A DNA stretch of 64,000 bases from Paraescarpia echinospica (Eukaryota > Annelida > Polychaeta > Sabellida > Siboglinidae): positions 44,641,099 to 44,705,098 of the forward strand of contig CM034531.1 in the NCBI GenBank assembly GCA_020002185.1, in the 5' to 3' direction. Below are positions 54,801-60,800 of this stretch, in pieces; within the stretch, counting starts at the first letter, position 1, and each line of letters begins with the position of its first letter. A program made the translations under genes and the position numbers. The notes below the pieces were generated by a model. That model was not told the DNA's origin, made no database searches, and worked only from the letters and a program-made list of their open reading frames with translations.

Positions 54801-57800
54801 CGTTGTAATTCTGAAACAACCACAAACGGGTTCTCTACACTGTCATTCTGAAACAACCACAAACAGGTTCTCTACATTGTCATTCTGAAACAACCACAAA
54901 CAGGTTCTCTACGTTGTCATTCTGAAACAACCACAAACAGGTTCTCTGCATTGTCATTCTGAAACAACCAAACAGGTTCTCTAAGTTGTAATTCTGAAAC
55001 AACCACAAACGGGTTCTCTACACTGTCATTCTGAAACAACCACAAACAGGTTCTCTACATTGTCATTCTGAAACAACCACAAACAGGTTCTCTACGTTGT
55101 CATTCTGAAACAACCACAAAAAGGTTCTCTATGTTGTCATTCTGAAACAACCAAACAGGTTCTCTAAGTTGTAATTCTGAAACAACCACAAACAGGTTCT
55201 CTACGTTGTCATTCTGAAACAACCACAAAAAGGTTCTCTATGTTGCCATTCTGAAGCAACCACAAACGGGTTCTCTACATTGTCATTCTGAAACAACCAC
55301 AAACAGGTTCTCTACATTGTCATTCTGAAACAACCACAAACAGGTTCTCTACGTTGTCATTCTGAAACAACCACAAAAAGGTTCTCTATGCTGTCATTCT
55401 GAAACAACCACAAACAGGTTCTCTACATTGTCATTCTGAAACAACCACAAACAGGTTCTCTACATTGTCATTCTGAAACAACCACAAACAGGTTCTCTAC
55501 ATTGTCATTCTGAAACAACCACAAACAGGTTCTCTACATTGTCATTCTGAAACAACCACAAACAGGTTCTCTACATTGTCATTCTGAAACAACCACAAAC
55601 AGGTTCTCTACGTTGTCATTCTGAAACAACCACAAAAAGGTTCTCTATTGTCATTCTGAATTTCTCTACGTTGTCATTCTGAAACAACCACAAACAGGTT
55701 CTCTACGTTGTCATTCTGAAACAACCACAAACAACATTGTCATTCTGAAACAACCAGGTTCTCTACGTTGTAATTCTGAAACAACCACAAACGGGTTCTC
55801 TACACTGTCATTCTGAAACAACCACAAACAGGTTCTCTACATTGTCATTCTGAAACAACCACAAACAGGTTCTCTACGTTGTCATTCTGAAACAACCACA
55901 AACAGGTTCTCTGTATTGTCATTCTGAATCAACCAAACAGGTTCTCTACGTTGTCATTCTGAAACAACCACAAACAGGTTCTCTACGTTGTCATTCTGAA
56001 ACAACCACAAACAGGTTCTCTGCATTGTCATTCTGAAACAACCAAACAGGTTCTCTAAGTTGTAATTCTGAAACAACCACAAACGGGTTCTCTACACTGT
56101 CATTCTGAAACAACCACAAACAGGTTCTCTACATTGTCATTCTGAAACAACCACAAACAGGTTCTCTACATTGTCATTCTGAAACAACCACAAAAAGGTT
56201 CTCTATGTTGTCATTCTGAAACAACCACAAACATGTTCTGTACATTGTCATTCTGAAACAACCACAAACAGGTTCTCTACGTTGTCATTCTGAAACAACC
56301 ACAAAAAGGTTCTCTATGTTGTCATTCTGAAGTAACCACAAACAGGTTCTATACATTGTCATTCTGAAACAACCACAAACAGGTTCTCAACATTGTCATT
56401 CTGAAACAACCACAAAAAGGTTCTCTACGCTGTCATTCTGAAACAACCACAAACAGGTTCTCTACATTGTCATTCTGAAACAATCACAAACAGGTTCTCT
56501 ACGTTGTCATTCTGAAACAACCACAAACAGGTTCTCTACGTTGTCATTCTGAAACAACCACAAAAAGGTTCTCTATGTTGTCATTCTGAAGCAACCACAA
56601 ACAGGTTCTCTACATTGTCATTCTGAAACAACCACAAACAGGTTCTCAACGTTGTCATTCTGAAACAACCACAAAAAGGTTCTCTACGCTGTCATTCTGA
56701 AACAACCACAAACAGGGTTATCTACATTGTCATTCTGAAACAATCACAAACAGGTTCTCTACGTTGTCATTCTGAAACAACCACAAACAGGTTCTCTACG
56801 TTGTCATTCTGAAATAACCACAAAAAGGTTCTCTATGCTGTCATTCTGAAACAACCACAAACAGGTTCTCTACGTTGTCATTCTGAAACAACCACAAACA
56901 GTTTCTTTACGTTGTCATTCTGAAACAACCACAAAAAGGGTTCTCTACATTGTCATTCTGAAACAACCACAAACAGGTTCACTATGTTGTCTTTCTGAAA
57001 CAACCACAAACAGGTTCTCTACATTGTCATTCTAAAACAACCACAAAAAGGGTCTCTACGTTGTAATTCTGAAACAACCACAAACAGGTTCTCTACATTG
57101 TCATTCTGAAACAACCACAAACAGGTTCTCTACATTGTCATTCTGAAACAACCACAAACAGGTTCTCTACGTTGTCATTCTGAAACAACCACAAACGGGT
57201 TCTCTACACTGTCATTCTGAAACAACCACAAACAGGTTCTGTACATTGTCATTCTGAAACAACCACAAACAGGTTCTCTACGTTGTCATTCTGAAACAAC
57301 CACAAAAAGGTTCTCTATGTTGTCATTCTGAAACAACCACAAACATGTTCTGTACATTGTCATTCTGAAACAACCACAAACAGGTTCTCTACGTTGTCAT
57401 TCTGAAACAACCACAAAAAGGTTCTCTATGTTGTCATTCTGAAGCAACCACAAACAGGTTCTATACATTGTCATTCTGAAACAACCACAAACAGGTTCTC
57501 AACATTGTCATTCTGAAACAACCACAAAAAGGTTCTCTACGCTGTCATTCTGAAACAACCACAAACAGGTTCTCTACATTGTCATTCTGAAACAATCACA
57601 AACAGGTTCTCTACGTTGTCATTCTGAAACAACCACAAACAGGTTCTCTACGTTGTCATTCTGAAACAACCACAAAAAGGTTCTCTACATTGTCATTCTG
57701 AAACAACCACAAACAGGTTCTCTACGTTGTCATTCTGAAACAACCACAAAAAGGTTCTCTACATTGTCATTCTGAAACAACCACAAAAAGGTTCTCTACA

Positions 57801-60800
57801 TTGTCATTCTGAAACAACAAACTAGTTCTTATACAACCGATAACTGAACAAGCTGAAAGCAATAAGAATCTCCAGACTGTCATTCTGAAACAACTACAGA
57901 AAGGATCTTACATAACCTAACATGTAAGTTGAAAATCAACCAGGTTCTCCACACTGTCCTTCTGAAACAACCATAACAATTTTCTTATACAGCTGATAAT
58001 CAAACATGTCAACACTAACCATGTTTTCTTATTCGGAAGCTATGTTAAAAACAAAATTTATTATACGATTAACTTACCATTTCTTTCCTCAACTGTATAA
58101 AGAACTGCTTCCTTTTGAAGGAAATCTTGATTATTTTTGACCTGCAACACAAAGGAATGATTTTATTATCATAGTCAGTGAAAACACGATCACATTCTTC
58201 ATTCAAAGCTGCTTCCTCAAGTGGCTTAGTTCATCGTAAATCTAGTTCTTTGATGTCTAAATATGTAGTGTGGGATATCTGCAATCAGATGATAAGTGTG
58301 TATATATGAAGGACAGCGATAAAGAAAAGAATGGAACCATGTAAAGAACGAATAGAAAATGGTGCGGTGGTGATATAAAAAATGGGCCAAGTGGCTCTGA
58401 AGTCCTTTGGACTAATACGTCTATTTGTGACCCCGGCTGACCAAATGAGTGATAAGTTGAAAAAATTGTAACATTATTTTCTTACATTCTTGTAAAGGTT
58501 GGGTATGGTGCTTTTACATGGTTTCAAAAATTATGACTGCTACAAAAATTGGCGAAGTTATGGAGCATTGAACATGGTAGGGGTCAAAAAGTGAAAATGA
58601 AGAAAACGGCTGTTGAAGTTTTACATTACATATGCAAATGGATTGCATGGAAATATTACATGCATGACATTCAAATGTGGCACACAGTATGTATGTTATG
58701 TTGCAACGATACACTGGAAGTATGAATGTGCTGCTAAAAAATTTATCAAGTTATGCCAGATTATGTCTTTATGTGTAAAACTAAGAGGACAGATTATTTG
58801 AGAGCAAAAGGTAGACTCACTGTTTGACACAGTTTAAAACCTACAGGGAACTGTCCAGCTTAACAGGGGTCTAGTGGCTTAATGCTGTCTGTTGACACAA
58901 GCTTGTCTGCTCTGGCTGTGTGACCAATTAAATATTAGTCTAGGCCTCAATGATACAAAGCAGAGTGGATGGTGGGCCAGGCAGTTTCTGGCACATTACA
59001 CAAATCTACTACTCTAGTGGGCTCTGTCAGTTGAGGCAAGCCTCTGCCAGTGTCCAATTACAGATTAGTCACACCAGTCAGGCAGCCACAGTGAGGTGTG
59101 ACAGATTTTCTGGGAAAGGGATTAGTTGAACAAAAGGACTGTTAGCATGATAGATCATCTGCTGCAGCAGACAGTTTAGTTAGCAAATTTAGCATTTTAG
59201 GGGACCTTTGGTGCCCTTAGAATGATTCAATCAAATACAGATTTCTTGTGTACAGTTGCACTACCATGAAATGTCTATGCAAAATTAGAGAAAAAGTTAA
59301 TGAAGAGTTTTTGAAAAAATAGGCAAAATGTGAAAATTTACCAGTTTTGGGGTCTTTTTTGGGGAGTCATTAGGTGCCCTTAGAATGATTCAATCAAATA
59401 CAGATTTCTTGTGTACAGTGACACTAACCTAAGGAATGTCTATGCAAAATTAGAAAAAAAGTTGCTGAACAGTTTTTGAAAAAATAGGCCAAATGTTACA
59501 TTTTTACAAGTTTTGGGGTCCTTGGAGGCCCTAGGGAGCCCTTAAAATAATTCAATCAAATACATATTTCTCATGCATAGTGGCAGTGCCCTAAGATATG
59601 TATATGCAAAATTAGAGAAAAAGTTGCTGAACGGTTTCTGAGATATGGCAGCTAACGGCGGACGCAGAGTGATGGCAATAGTCCCTTGGACCTTCAGCCA
59701 AAGGACTAAAAATGGGGATAGTAGATTGGGATGAAACTGGAAATGTGGGAATCGTGGAGCGGGATGTAGTTGTTACACAAGGATTCCAGAAAAGTCGGAA
59801 TAGTGGAATGGGATAAAGATGGAGTTGGGATGCAAGAAAAGTGGGAATTGTGGAATGGCAATGACGGTGGAGTGTAAATACAAGAGTAATGATGAAGGTG
59901 CGAAGTAGAAATATAAGACAAAACGGGATCAGTGGAGTGGGCTTCTTTACAAAGACATGTTCTAGATGTGATGTTTATCGGCAGGGGGCAGCACTTACCA
60001 TGAGAATGTGTTGATGCGTGCGTTGTTCTGAAAGACTACGAGTCCTATGGACGTCACTCCAAGCTGTATCTCCAGATTGCTCTGGTCCTTCAAAGTGAAA
60101 GTGCACCAAGTGAGCAGGCTGTCCTGTGTACAATGTGAAATGTTCACGAACAAAATGCCGCAGTCACAGTGGGAGAAAAGTGTATTTTGAAAGAGAACAA
60201 ATGCCCAGTCTGGCAACAATTTTAGAAATGAAAAAAGAATGCACACAAATGTTAAACTGATGTGTGTGTAAAGTAATGTGCGAAGAATTCAAACTACTCT
60301 AGTATATGATATGATATAAATGCAGTGAGAAATAATGTCAATTTTGAAACATAAGACACCTGAGGTGAAACACACTGCAATTTTTTAGACACTTTTACGA
60401 AGGTTGAAGGTTACAAAGAATGAGCAAAAAGAATTAATGGTTACTTTAAGATCAGTAATTAGAACACTTCCTTTCTATTTAATATAGACAACATTTGAAT
60501 GAATTTTACCTCCTAAGTAACATAATCAACTTTTTACCAAACGTACATCAGAGAAAAGGATAATCTTGATGTTATGGGCATATTCTTTTTGTTTCTCCTG
60601 AACTGTGATATTAGATCATGCCAACATGCATACAATGAGTCAATGACTCACACATGCAATCTAGACGACGTAGCCAACACAAGGTCACAGTTCCAACAAT
60701 GTCAGGTGAAACGTAAGCGGTTCAAAGGCACAAACTATTGATGACGAAACGATGTTGACACAATTAAAAGAAAAACAAAAACAGATGAGTGTGTTAATTA

